Of a stretch of DNA of 64,000 bases, positions 46,686 through 59,100 are shown one piece after another. The notes under the pieces are model-generated. The model made no database searches, was not told the origin of the DNA, and saw only the letters and a list, made by a program, of their open reading frames with translations. The translations under genes were made by a program, and so were the position numbers. Source of the DNA: Polytrichum commune (Eukaryota; Streptophyta; Polytrichopsida; Polytrichales; Polytrichaceae); assembly GCA_950295325.1 (NCBI GenBank), contig OX485806.1, positions 40,674,001-40,738,000 of the forward strand, written 5' to 3'. Position 1 is the first letter of the stretch, and the number at the start of each line of letters is the position of its first letter.

Positions 46686-47873
46686 ATCCTGGGGTCGTCC
46701 GATTGGTGAGGGGGCGCCATGACTATGGGGGGCCGAAGTGGTGGAGGGCCCAAAGGGGAGGAGGCTCCAGAGACGCGCCAGATGTTGGGGTCATCCACTT
46801 GCTGGACCGGCGCGTACGGAACTTGGTGGGGCCGCATCAAGTGCTGGAAGCTGAAAGACGATTGCGGCAAAGGCTGCTGAGGGATGCTCTGCGCAGGGAA
46901 GCCGGGGGGCAAGTGCGGGAAGGCGCTGGAGGGAGCCACCACCAAACCTTGCGCCCACATTCTTTGTATCACTTGTGATATCAAGTCGGCGTGGGACGGA
47001 GGTTGGGCCATCGCCCTCTGACGCTCCTGCTCCAACAGGAGAGCCCTCAGCTCTGCTACCTTGTTCCGCACCGAGGGCTCTTCCGCGGCAGCCTTCTGCA
47101 GACGGACGCATTGCTCCTCGTCCCTCCGCATCTTCTCGTTTGCCTCATCCACCATGAGGACTTCGGGTTTCACCCTAACCATGCTAGCGAACGCTGTCGG
47201 GGAAGGGGGATCCGATCTGAGCCGTTTGGCGAGCTCAATGTCATCGTCGTCCTCGCTGCTTATGGCAATGGTCTCCTCCACGGAGTAGTCGCCATACAGC
47301 TTCTTCCCCTTTAACTTCCTCCTCTCCCTGAACGTGGCGGTCACGTCCCTGGAGTACATGTCCCGTGCATCGGCCACCGTGAGGACGGGCACGAGCTTAC
47401 TCTGCGGGGTTGCCGCCCGCATCGCCTTCTTCCATTGAGGGGCTTTGGATTCTTGCGTGAAGCCCGTTGCCCCTTCCTCGACGTCGCCTTCCTTCTCCGC
47501 CTCCTCGTGTTCCTCTTTTTCCTCCTCCTCGTCGACCTAGCCACCTTCTGTGCGGGACGGATTGCCCGGATGCAACCTGACCAGAGGTTCGGGTACTTGG
47601 GTTGTGGCCCTCATGGCCATTTCTTCCGGGTTGATCCGCCTTGCCCTATCAAGAGGGTTTTCGCCCCCCTGAACAACCTCGTCGACGTAGCTACCCGGGA
47701 TCCAATCGAGGATGTCCATCTTCTTCGCCAGCGATTTCTGCGCCCTGTAAAATGGCAGATCGCCATCCTCTATGTAGGAGTAGATATTCAACCCCGACAT
47801 CTACACAATCCAAGTTATAGGGAATTAGAATTTGTCGAGGCAGTCACATAAACAAGACTAAGGACAATGTGTA

Positions 47874-47930
47874 GTTTGGGCCGGTCGACCCAAACCAAAA
47901 AATAGCCCACTTTGGGTCGATCGACCCAAA
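47874..47930. repeat. Two type 3 palindromes in intron 2 of gene B
   Basis: Dyads lie at 47874-47895 (one mismatch) and 47911-47930 (perfect, centre AT) within the 159-bp intron 47801-47959. This intron matches gene A intron 2 in position. Confidence 0.95.
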
Positions 47931-49380
47931 CTGCTTACGAGCTATAGAAAGTCACTTACCATGGCAGCATAGATAGGTTTCGAGCCTCCGCAGACGTTGA
48001 AGATGCAGTCCCCTCTCCTCGTCAGCGTCCTCATCATTCTCATGTAAAATTCCATCCGCAGCTCATCTGCAGGATAGTTTGCGTATTTAGCCTCGTCGTA
48101 GAGGCACTTGTTGGCACCCAACCCTTCTAGAACTTGGAAGAGTTTGTCCATCCGGGATATAGGGTGGTTCGGCACCTTCAGCAACTCCGCTTTGTACACG
48201 AAGTACAAACACAAGACGTTGACGAACTTGGTCTTTTTGTCCCTCAACGTCGTGTAAGCCCCCTCCGCCGGTGCGGCGATGTAGTGAGACTTGGAGACTG
48301 CATACTCCGGCTGCAGTTTCCGGACAAGCTCGTACACCTGCTCCGCTCTCCTATCCTCGACTATCCAAAGCCAGATATCTACCTCCCTGAACTTAGGGCT
48401 TGCATAATCGACGAACTTAGATAGGAAGGGGTCGTAGAAGAGGGTGCTCATCGTGCTCTCAAATGAGCTTCCAGGAATATTCCTAAAATCAATCATCCCA
48501 AAAAGAAAGCGGTCCCTTGCTTTCGTCCTTATCGCCATTCTGGCGTCTTGACCTGGCCAGCCCTGAATTTTCAAATTGTCAAAGGTGACAAGGTTGAAGT
48601 AAGCGTCCCCTTCAAACTGGACAATCTTCTTCTCCTTGATAAAGTTCGAGAACGCACGCGCTGTGTGATCCGGAAGCGCCCGGTTTTTCCCACCCTTCAC
48701 CATCTTGGCCCGCAAGAAGTCGTCCCCCGCTTCCCTTATTAGAGCCGCCATGGAGGCACTGGTGAACTTATATTTAGCTTTGAATGCTCTCCAATTAGCC
48801 TCATGGACCTCACCGTCCACGACAATATTCCTCTCTGGCACTAATTTATGCAGCTCCTGCACGATAATCGCCTTCTTTTTCATGTTCTCCGTCCATTCCT
48901 TCATGGTGTAGCATGAAGGAACAAAGGATTTGGGCTTTTGGAAGACAATCTTCGGGTGCACCCAGCACCACTTCGCCGTGAGTGCCACATGCAGGATGTG
49001 AGATGCCGCCTTCTCCATCTCCGTCTCTGACAGCCCTTGAAGAGTTCTAAAGAACTCTCTCACGAGAGGCTTCATCTGCTTGAAGCGCGAGGTTTGGCTG
49101 AAGAAAATGCCAGTGTCGGGGTCGATCAAATCCCCCGTCTCGTGCTTTTCAAACACGGTTTTCCACTTCCTCCAAACTGAGTCCGATGCTGTAATCAAGT
49201 AAATCTCCCCCCTGAGGTCGTTGTATTTCTTTTGCTTGTGGCTCGAATTATCAATGGAGGAGAATTTGTTGATCATTTGGTATTTGAAATCCTGCACGTC
49301 CACAAAATAGAACATTTGAATGCGTGTTAGATATGTACATGTGATTTCCAACCCATATCATGACCAACATCTGCAACAAC

Positions 49381-49497
49381 AGTTTGGGTCAATCGACCCA
49401 AACTAAAAAAACACAAGACTGCAACAATTGTTTGGGTCGATCGACCCAAACTAAATAAACAAGGCTGCACCAGGAGTTTGGGTCGGTCGACCCAAAC
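49381..49497. repeat. Three type 3 palindromes in intron 1 of gene B
   Basis: Dyads at 49381-49404, 49430-49451 and 49476-49497, spaced about 46-49 bp, have centres AT, AT and GT (the first with one arm mismatch). They lie in intron 49292-49506, equivalent to intron 1 of genes A and C. Confidence 0.95.
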
Positions 49498-50857
49498 AAT
49501 ACTCACCTCCCATTTGGGATTCTTGTCCTTCGCATTCTCCCTCTCCTTGGGAGGCCTACCATAGAACTCCCACACCTCCCGCGAGGCCATGATATTCCTT
49601 ATCCAGGAAGTTTGGTAGGCCCTCTTCTTATTTCCCATATTGAAGAACCGGGAGATGTCGCTGAGCTTGGTCTCGTTGTCAGACCACACCACCGGTGCCT
49701 TCCAAACCTTCAGCTTTTCCTTCTGATTGTTGGGATCATCCCACTCATTCATGAGTTGGATTTTCTTGGATGCCTCCACGCTGTGTTGGCTGTCTATCAG
49801 CCAAAAATCGCCCTTCTGAATTGTTGGCCACATTTCAGGTGTAGGCATTTTCTTGAGACCCTGTGGCATCACTACAATCGTTTGCCTGTCGTCTTTAAAC
49901 TGCTCGCAAACGATCTGCGCGATTATCCAGTCAACGTAGGCGTCTTCCTTTGCCCGGACATACTTCTCTGGTGGCGCTAGATGGCACTGGCTGATGTTCA
50001 CGTCGAACTTGAAATCCCTTCCCATGAAAAAATAGTGGGAGCATTTTGTCGTGAAATTGTTCACGATTTTCTGCAGCTCCCCTGCATACACCTCTTCGCC
50101 GGGCTTCGGCATACGCAACTCCGGTGAGACTGGCTCGTCAGTCATCACAGATGACTCTCTCGCCCTCTTGGATGGAGTTGTTTGACGGCTCCTAGAAGGT
50201 GTAGGCGTCTCGCTATCCGTAGGTGTTTGGGAGGGAGTGGTCCTTCACGAGTCAGCCGGTACTGGTCCCGGCTTCCTCACCGATTGAGGTCTTGACGACC
50301 CTGCTCCTTCCTCTGTGGTAGCTTTCCGCCTCACAGGTTGCTGTGATTTGGTTTTGCTTTGCAGGTCCTTGTTCAGCACGGTTATTGCATGTTTTAGTTT
50401 TGTGAACCGGCTTGAGACCTTGGTATTCGATGTACTCCCATCGATAAATATTGTCTCTGGCTTGATAACTTCCGGTTCGACACAGGACTCTATTGCATAG
50501 AGTGCGTCGAAAGGCTCGGAGAACTAGTGCATGAACATATGCGCGTTCTGCACAACCGAGTTCTCGAGGATGACATCGGTATAGTCTCCAAGAGACTGTA
50601 CCGATGCGACCTCCCATCCCGTAAGAGTCGCCCAGGTGTGTTTCTCCACGGTTCCCACCTTGACAACAAAAATCATTTTGTATATTGAGGCTTTGACTAC
50701 TTGAATAGACCAAGCCAGGACAAGCCCGTCCTTAGGGGAATAGGAGTCATCTTGCGGGGTTTCATGCTCCTGCCACAACATGTCCGGCACAGGCATGAAC
50801 CACCTTTCGCCAGGTCTTTTCTTTGGAGCCATCTGTAAGAAAATAATGTGCAATGTT

Positions 50858-51410
50858 AGTTTCGGTCGTTCGACCCAAACATCTACGACATGAATGATTT
50901 AGGTGGATTGTGTATTTACATATTTTAGCATCATTTGTATTGATAATAAGAATGTTGTGATTATTGGGTGGATTTGCATTTTATATTTTTTGTGACATGC
51001 AGGATTCCTTGATATTTTTCCTTGATACATTCCTTGATTATTATTTTTGGGTGGACGTGAATTTTATATTGATGCAAAAACCATGGATTTCTTTATGAGT
51101 TTATAATTACAAGACTTTGTTTGGGTCGTTCGACCCAAACATGATGCTTTGTGATGTATTTGGGTCGTTCGGCCCAAACATGATGCTTTGTGATGTGTTT
51201 GGGTCGGTCGACCCAAACAAGGGGCTGTGTTTGGGTCGGTCGACCCAAACAAGGGGCTGTGTTTGGGTTGAGCGACCCAAACAAGGGGCTGTGTTTGGGT
51301 CGGTCGACCCAAACAAGATGCTGTGTTTGGGTCGAGCGACCCAAACAAGGGGCTGTGTTTGGGTCGAGCGACCCAAACAAGGGGTTGTGTTTGGGTCACT
51401 CGACCCAAAC
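50858..51410. repeat. Array of ten type 3 palindromes in the 5' leader of gene B
   Basis: One imperfect dyad lies at 50858-50880. Nine more follow between 51119 and 51410, with spacing falling to about 31-33 bp and spacer text such as AAGGGGCTGT repeated. Centres include TT, GT and AG. A decayed copy is at about 51421. They lie upstream of the acceptor (TTTCTTACAG) that precedes the gene B start codon, so probably in a leader intron. Confidence 0.95.
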
Positions 51411-52200
51411 AATAAGCTTTCTTTGGGTCGTCTCCCCAAACAATACTATTTTAATATATATTTTTAACTTGGCATGTAGCATATACAATGCTTATGCATT
51501 GTGTATGCTACAACACCGTGAATCTACAAACACATATTGGTTAAAATAAAACACAATACCTTTCAAAGATGTTGTGCAAACAATTTGGAGTAGAGCAGGT
51601 TGTTCTTCCAATAATTCTCAATATCAAACAAACTGTGAGAAACTTTAATGAGAAACTTTCAAACAACTATCAACTCTCTCAAACAGCTCTTGGATCTCTC
51701 AACCAACTCCTGAATCTCACAGAGATCTACTGAATCTCTCAAAAGACTTCGAAATGTCTAAACCAACTCCTGAATCTCACACACAACTACTAAACCTCTC
51801 AAAAGACTTCGAAATGTCTAAACCAACTCCTGAATCTCACACACAACTACTAAACCTCTCAAAAGACTTCGAAATGTCTAAACCCACTCCTGAATCCCTC
51901 ACAAAACTACTGAATCTCTCAAACGACTTCGAAAACTCTCAAACAACTCTTGATACTCTTAAAGAACTCCTGAATTTCACAAGCACTCCTAAAACTTCCA
52001 GTACAAACACCTGGACCTCCCAAACAGAAGCTTTATCTCCTACACAATGTTTTACTAACTTCCCTCAGCACTTTCCAACACTCTTCAACACTCTTGGACT
52101 AATTTCCTTCACACTCATGCTCGAAAACCCTCCTCCGTATGTTTCTGTTTCTTTCAAAATAAACCGTAACTTCTAAGATTGCACTGCGGTTATTCTATTG
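51411..52200. repeat. 60-bp tandem repeats upstream of gene B
   Basis: From about 51650 to 51980 the sequence repeats with a 60-bp period (CTCAAAAGACTTCGAAATGTC and CCAACTCCTGAATCTCAC), clearest at 51721-51900. The plus-strand frame 51754-52176 is a translation of this repeat and not a gene. Confidence 0.85.
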
Positions 52201-52345
52201 TAGAGCAAGAGGAAGGAGGGAAATAGAAGGATTAGAAGAAAGCAAAACGCGGGAGAATGTGAAGTAAACCCACACCAAGCCTGAATCGCCGCGGCGCTTT
52301 GCGAAAGCGGCGCTTCCTAGCAAAGCGCGGAGCGTAAGCTTGGCG

Positions 52346-52391
<46 letters not shown>

Positions 52392-53144
52392 ATAAAAAAT
52401 GTGACGGTTGGGGTTTTGTTTGCCTCAGGAATTGGCCCCCAACCGCATGAATAGGGTGCCCACAGGATTAGGGCACCCACGGAAACAGGGTTACAGGGAA
52501 CCCTAAAACCTAAATCCTAAAGCTTGACTCTAAACCCTTAGCGGGCCTACCTCTTTAAGAGTACATAGGCTATTTGCCTCATAGCATAGGTTGCATTCTA
52601 CAATATCAACTTTTTGTAAGTTGAAAACCTTTTGAGTTTGTAAGTTCCCCGCCAATTGCCTTCAAAACTAATTTTTAGTAGGTTGAAATCCTTCATATCT
52701 TTTAATGTTGTAGGTTTTAAATTCGAAATTTGAGTACTAAGTGGGATCCTTGGCAAAAATTGAACCTTGCTAAGCCTTTCACCACGTTTGAAGGCCAAGG
52801 ATTAACCAACTCTTTTTTAAAGAGTTGATTATAAGTTATGAAAGGTTGCTAAAATTCAAATGAGTTTAAGGGTGAAAGTTCTCACCATGTTCTCATTCAA
52901 CCTGTACTCTTCCTGCAAGATATAGCCTAAAGATATGTACTTAGGCCAACTAATTTCCCAATTTGAAGAAGGATGAATGGCTAAAATCCTCTATTTAAAA
53001 AAAAAATTAGGCAAAATTTCCTAAATGTTTTTTATCACATAGGTTGATATCCTATGTTTTTAAATTGTCCATAGGCTCTTTGTCCTACACTTTCAAATTT
53101 TTATAGGCTAAGTCACTAATTTTGTAGGCTGCATTTTTTTTAAT
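52201..53144. other. (AG)n tract, telo-box-like motifs and AT-rich spacer
   Basis: An (AG)n run lies at about 52348-52387. CCCTAAAACC/TAAATCCTAAA motifs lie at 52500-52540. By position this could be the promoter or first leader exon of gene B, in parallel with the purine tract and telo-box motifs upstream of gene A, but no transcription start can be assigned. The remainder is AT-rich and empty. Confidence 0.35.
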
Positions 53145-53395
53145 CGGTATATTCGTTAATTTGGGATTTTTTCTGCATTTTGAGAAAGTTACAAATATAA
53201 GAACATGGATAAAATCACACATATATTGGAGAATGTTGTAAGATGCAAATACTTTGAAGTGGGTGTTCATATCAAGAACGCAATTAAGATCTCATATGAA
53301 GATGGTTTAGGTAGGACGACCCAAACATTACACTATGTTGTTGTGGTCCATATATTAATTTGAGAGAAGAGAAAATCTCAAATTAGCGAATTTTA
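53145..53395. mobile_element. Small MITE-like element related to the CACTA-type termini
   Basis: The left end reads CGGTATATTCGTTAATTTGG. The right end, read inward, is CTAAAATTCGCTAATTTGAG. They form imperfect inverted ends matching the terminus at 40624. The interior (53190-53320) resembles 40660-40800, including AAGAACA, ATATTGGAGAA and GTTGTAAGATGC. It is a likely deleted, non-autonomous derivative. Confidence 0.6.
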
Positions 53396-53906
53396 GGGTT
53401 TACGTTCTTTTGGACCCTGCTCTAAACCCTTATTAGTTTTTTCAAAAGAACTATGGAGTACCCTAAGGTGCTACATAAAATGTGTTATTCTACAAAACTA
53501 ACCATTTATATAGCCAATGCATTCTTACAACAAAACTTTATGCTAAACTAATACTTATCCCCTACTTACATGACACCATACCCTAAATTTTCCAAAATCA
53601 TTGAAGGCATTGGTTTCTCTTTTGTTTGAGCATGTTAGAAAAACCATATAATTGCGTTATATTTAACGATGTAACCATTCACATTTAGACTTTACCAATG
53701 ATGCCAACAATTCACACGATATTGAATGAAAAAAAAAAGATTACCCACACCCCCCAACATGTGGAACAATTTAGAATACTTGAGTGTGGAGCCTAATAAA
53801 TGAATACCTTCCCCAACTGCATTTTGCAAGGGTTTTGAAATGCATGATCCTTATTTGAAATTGCGAACATGCTCAAGTTTTAAGTACATCCCTTAGATCG
53901 TGACTT
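53396..53906. other. AT-rich intergenic DNA
   Basis: No gene or repeat was recognised. Confidence 0.4.
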
Positions 53907-54746
53907 TGACGAATCACATAGTCGCCAATAAACCATGGTTCATGATATATTTAATATATAGATTGTGATATAAGAGTAAATGGGATAAGCACAACATCAA
54001 ATGAAGCCATTCAAGCAATCATGTTGTTATTCCCTGTTCCTTCCATGTATATTAGACGATGGCGCAAGATAAAATAGATGTTGTTTGTATATGGGGGCAT
54101 CAGTGAACCACTACTACATTTGGTGTTTAGGGTTTAGGAGACAGGGTTTAGGAGACAGGGTTATAACATATTAATCTATCCAATGTCAATGTATAACATT
54201 GTCTTAGTGGTGAGAAGAGTCTTATAGTAAAGAAGGTTATAGTAAAGACGATGTTGATTATGTTAATTTGCTATTTGAGACGTTTAAACGCGATATATTG
54301 ATTGGTCTTGTGTTTATTCAAATAACATGAAATGTTATGGATGTTATTAGGGGTTAGGGGTCCAACTTTGGATGTTTTGCTCACTTTAGGGAATCGCATA
54401 GTCGCTAATAAACCATGGTTTATGATGTATTTAATATATGGAATGTGATGTAAAAGTAGATCGGAGAAGCACAACATCAAATGAAGCCATTCAAGCAATC
54501 ATGTTGTTATTCATTGTTCTCTGCACGTGTATTAGATAATGGAGGAAGATATAACAGATATTGTTTGCATAATATGAAGAAGAGTCTAATCGGAAGGCCA
54601 TAGTAAATACAATCTTGATCATGTGAATATGTTATATGGGACGTTTAAACATGATATCCTAATTGGTTTTGTATTTAGCCAATACGTATTTCATGTTGTG
54701 GATGTTATAAGGGTTTAGGGTCCAATTTTTGATGTTTTGCTCACAC
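53907..54746. repeat. Diverged tandem duplication (about 480 and 360 bp)
   Basis: The block from about 53910 (AATAAACCATGGTT, then GCCATTCAAGCAATCATG) recurs from about 54390. The tail blocks GACGTTTAAAC and GATGTTTTGCTCAC occur at about 54280-54383 and 54640-54746. The second copy is shorter. No coding content was seen. Confidence 0.8.
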
Positions 54747-55728
54747 ACATTTGTAAACTTGAAGTGAACTTGAGGATGGATTCAAGTAACATTAAAAGAT
54801 TGAACTAAAAAGGGACATTGGTAGTTAGTATCCCCTTAACAACGTCCACATACGTTCGTCATTGCCACACTTGCATGCGAGATAATAGAACAATGTTCTA
54901 GGGTGTAGGGTTTAGTGGAGACAAATAAATAATTTTATTCACCATGACAATGGCCTCAAGCCTTGGAAACTCTCTCATAATTGTAGCCTCCAAATGGCCC
55001 AAATCCCACCTAAAATAGGTTTACACTTGAAAGGCTTGGAAACTCTCTCATAATTGCAACCTCCAAATGTCCCAAATCCCACCTAAATAGGTTTACACTT
55101 GAAAGCATTGAATGGAATTGTGTTTGGCTCTACATATTGGTTAAAATATACCGTCATGATACTTGAAAAAATTAATGTGGCCGCCACCCTTCCTCCCAAT
55201 GGTGTATGTCATATCCACACAAAACCAAAAAAATAGATTAAATCTCATAGACTAAGTTATATGACGGCTGGGGTATCAGAGGGGCATTGATAGATGCGCA
55301 TTTTCTACAATAAACAAAAAACGGGGAATTATGTAAGGAGGTTCGAAATAACCTCTGCAAGAGAAGAAGGCGGAAAAAACATCCAATGCCTAGGTCTGGG
55401 AAGCGGAGGTGGATAGTATAAAGGGGCGCACCCCCCAAAAGTCGGTCTTTTTTTTCTCCTCTCCCGCTGCTGAATTCGTAGAGAGAACTCTTAGTCGGAG
55501 CTGTACTTAAAGGTTTGTGCATGCTGCCGTTCATGAGCATTTTTTCCACAACATGCAATTTCATGAGCACCTATCCACAGCATGCAAGCCCACCGTGAAC
55601 TTTGCAATGAGCTCAAATTCAACACACCTCGCAATATTCTCCGTATTATACGCCGGATTTTGTGGTGTATTTGGGCGCCCTTCACTTTTCCACTACTGTT
55701 GGCGGGTTTTGAGTATGATCCTTATGAG
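54747..55728. other. Intergenic DNA with a 76-bp tandem duplication
   Basis: A unit containing CTTGGAAACTCTCTCATAATT and ending GGTTTACACTTGAAAG is present at about 54960-55035 and 55036-55105. No gene is supported in the rest. Confidence 0.6.
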
Positions 55729-56124
55729 GTTTGGGTCGGTCGACCCAAACCCCTCCACTACTGTTTAGGATTTTTGTCTGACCCTGATGAGGTTTGGGTC
55801 GACCGACCCAAACATGTCCACTACTGTTTAGTGTGACTGTACGACCCTTATGAGGTTTGGGTCGGTCGACCCAAACCCCTACCCCAGTGTGTTAGGGTGC
55901 CTGTACGACCCTTATCAGGTTTGGGTCGACCGACCCAAACCCCTACCCCAATGTGTTAGGGTGCATGTACGACCCTTATCAGGTTTGGGTCGACCGACCC
56001 AAACCCCTACCCCAATGTGTTAGGGTGCCTCTCTGACCCTTAAGGGGTTTGGGTCGACCGACCCAAACCCCTACCTGGTGGGGGTATATTTACCCTGTGA
56101 AGGTTTGGGTCGGTCGACCCAAAC
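55729..56124. repeat. Array of seven type 3 palindromes with a 63-bp period
   Basis: Dyads with arm GTTTGGGTCG start at 55729, 55792, 55855, 55919, 55983, 56047 and 56103. Centres are GT or AC, which are the same sequence read on opposite strands. The spacers share GACCCTTATCAGG and CCCTACCCCA. A decayed copy is at about 56178. The array lies between gene B and the DUF7869-like fragment at 59.8 kb, and uses the arm of gene B. Confidence 0.95.
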
Positions 56125-59100
56125 TTTTCCCCACAGCGTGATCGAATTCTGAATGGCCCTGAACCCATCATTGTGCAAGGTTTGAGTCGGTCACGGGTAG
56201 ATCACTCTAAGGCATTTTTGTGCACCACGTGCGGCTGGGGGTTATTTTTTGGGGGGTTATTTACCTTCAAGGGTTGAATTAAAGCCTCCCTATAATTACT
56301 TATATTTCAAAAATGGCCCGTTTGTTTGCACCCTTTCATTACTTATATTGTCCAAGTCGTTGCAATTTTTTGTACTCTATATTCCTTTTAAGTAATAAAA
56401 GCTAATCTACTTCCTAACGCAATTGACGAGTGTTGAGGGAAAGCATGGAAACAAAGAAGGGTGCAAACAATAATACCATTGCAAACATTGTTATAATGAA
56501 AGCACTCAGGAGATGCCAACACAAATACCATAGCGGTCATTGCAATGCAAGTGACCAAAAACACAAAGCATAGTAAAGCGGGTTTAGAATTTACAATTTA
56601 GGGTGTAGTCAAATTGAGCCCTTGCTCAAAATAACACTTATTGGTTTGTGAGATATAGATATAATGGGTGTGCAAAGCTCTAGAGATCAACCAAGGGTCC
56701 AATTGGTCCTTCATTATCTGATCCTGTCATCTTCTATTCATTTTTTTTTCTATATTCTTCAAGTTCCTCTTGTAACCTAAATGTCCAAAAAGTGACATCT
56801 GAAATCTGACCTCTTCACCCCCAGTTCTCCAACATTGATAAAGCATCTTCGAGCTTACCCAGCTATGTACATTCAAATTGGTTCAGTTCGAAGTCCATTG
56901 ATAACATTATAAAAACTTCCTAGAAGTACGATTCAGATAGCACCACTTATGTAGGTTGTGTCAACTTCAGGTGCATGAGTGAGGTTTTTAAAAACGTGGG
57001 TGGCAGTAACCTGCTTCAAAAATTCTTAATCCCACTGCAAGCTTACCAAGCTGCTGAACATGAAGTTATCTTTCCTGAGCTGAACACTTCACAAATGTGG
57101 TACAATTCAGATCAATGTTTATGTAGCTTCCCTTCCAACTCAAAGAGATCCCATTGAAACTTCAGCTCCATAAAATCAATCAGTACTCTGTCTCCAATTC
57201 ATATAGATAGAACAAACGGATTCTTGGACAAGCCTGAACCCTAAATCACCAATCCCAAATTTACTTAGCCATCTCTAAGAATGGAATGGATTCTTCCAAC
57301 GAGAAGAATTACATGTTGTGAGGAATACCCCATTCATAGGCCTCATGGGAGACAAATACAAACTTTTGAACTGATCAAACCCCTTCCATGTTAGTGCCTA
57401 TGAAGCCAAATCCACAAACTATGAGCCACAAAAATGGTGAGCTTGAACCCACCATCAACTATGAGCCTAATGAACTGTACACCCCACAGCTTGACCCTAC
57501 AACTGTACTCTGCTCAAGGCATGTGAAATGTTCTGGAGCTTCAGGAAACTGCCTCCCAAATTATGTCTAAATCTGTAATTCCAAAATATCCAACAAACTA
57601 GCTGCTGCTGATCCTGCCACAAACCCCCAACGTCATAGTGAAACAAGCTAAAGGACGGAAACAAGAAGGGCTGATAAAGATGGGACATAGGACAGGTTGA
57701 GTGACTACAGCTGCCTGTCCACTCTTGTTTCCACGCCAAGTATGGCAATCTTTTGACTAGATAATGCAATCTGGCATAGCAATGGTTTCACCATTGTGAG
57801 GGGATTCGTACAGATTTCGTACTGTGGACAACAGCGACGAGGATGAAGGCCTAGGCTAGACCCAATAAGATACAATTACATTACATGTAATTGTAATGTA
57901 ATCACAATCAAAATATCAAAGTATGCCGAGTTCCGAGTGGGAGGAATGCCTGCCGAATCCCTATCAAGTATCGAAGCTCCGACAAGAAATGAACTTTAAG
58001 CTGGAGGACATGATCGGAGAGCACTGCCATATTCAGAACAACCTTGTCATTCCCCCCCCCCCCTGCAACAATTAAATCTAAAGAGCCTGTGAAGATTGTT
58101 TAACTCGCTCGAAATTCCTTCTTTGTCGATGTTGAAACTGTACAGAGGACGATGGTCAAGCTCTATATATGGAATCACAATTTTGGGTATGTCAATTTTT
58201 ATGCTAACATTGCTTTTCTTTTTCAAATTTGCTGCCGTTTCTTTCGCTGCAGCTTTTGTTCTTGGTGCAGGACTATGTATCAGCAATAGTGAATGGGGAG
58301 AGCCGATCGCTAGTTACAGATGAAACAGTTGAGTTTGAGAAAAGATGAGTTGAAGTTCAAGACTGCAGGAAAATTACAGACCATTTTGGACGAATCTATG
58401 GAATATATCTTCATCAATGAAGAAAAACTGAAAGATCACAACATGTAATGGTTGACAGACTAATTTCAATACTTCTAGGGGGTGACCTTCGATCCAGTGA
58501 CATGCTGGGCAACCCAGCCCAGACCATCCCAGAGCCCCTCCCCCCTAAACCCTAAACCTCAAATCGGATGTTTTTGTACACGAGTTCTTCAACATTACTG
58601 CCCACTGTCGGCTGAGTAACCACAACCTCTCCCAGACATGGCATCTCTCTTAGTGTACCGGCCACCACGCTCATTTCGGCATCTCTCTTAGTGTACTGGC
58701 CACCACGCTCATTTCTTCCAAGGTAGTAATGTAAGGGCAATCAGGAGATGAGGAGCATTCCCCGACTGTCCCTAAATGTACTAGCAGGACACAATCCACA
58801 CATAAAAGCGCGCCTCCTCCGAAGCAGAGCACTCTCAAATGCAATGTTGCAAAGCTGAGATACTAGAGACTAGTCGCACACTCTTCCTTGTACCTATTGC
58901 CCAGAAAACCTTGAGGTGTCAGCACTATCTCTTCCGAACTCTTCCGGTGAGTGTGTGAGCACTTCGTGATGAAAACTCCATAGCCATCAAATAGGGGAAG
59001 CGGTGGATAAAAGTGAGCAACATACATACCTCAAACCGATGTAGCCGGTATGGGCACTTAAAGCCTTACTGTTCAGCAGCACTGCCGCGCCTCCTCCGAA

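Larger units (their letters stand above)
45018..50832 (-). pseudogene. Gene B: ParB/DGQHR-like to FCP1/NIF-like fusion gene (type 3 palindromes), three nonsense codons
   Basis: Exons 50832-49507, 49291-47960, 47800-46316 and 45830-45018 all join in phase 0 (442, 444, 495 and 270 codons plus stop), about 1650 residues. L-I-D-S-Q-H-S-V-E-A-S-K lies at about residues 345-356 and matches the DGQHS region of genes A and C. Exon 3 is Glu-rich, then Pro/Gln-rich. Exon 4 resembles plant NIF/FCP1-type HAD phosphatases: L-V-L-D-L-N-G-V-L-V, S-S-M-K-S-E-N, and D-N-S-A-S-K-N. The second catalytic Asp is Asn, as I recall for that plant subgroup, so activity is uncertain. Nonsense codons are TAG 50524-50526, TGA 50245-50247 and TAG 47537-47539, each one C-to-T step from CAG or CGA. 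The exon 3 to 4 join is inferred from splice sites and phase; exon 4 could be a separate gene. Confidence 0.8.

Noticed and set aside
45018-50832. Bacterial contamination as the source of the ParB-like motif
   Set aside because: The gene has spliceosomal introns at conserved positions in three copies and lies among plant-type LTRs and CCCTAAA motifs.
51119-51410. Repeat-spacer layout resembling a CRISPR array
   Set aside because: The repeats are palindromes, the spacers are themselves repeated and only about 10 bp long, no cas genes occur, and the surrounding genes are eukaryotic with introns.
51064-51467. Frames made of F-G-S-x-D-P-N repeats on both strands
   Set aside because: The peptide is simply the type 3 palindrome translated; the region is leader DNA.
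51754-52176. Plus-strand frame with repeated S-K-P-T-P-E-S units
   Set aside because: It reflects a 60-bp tandem repeat and has no family match or splice context.
58047-58323. Short frames with a hydrophobic segment on the plus strand and a basic one on the minus strand
   Set aside because: No family match, no splice support, and the frames are short enough to occur by chance.
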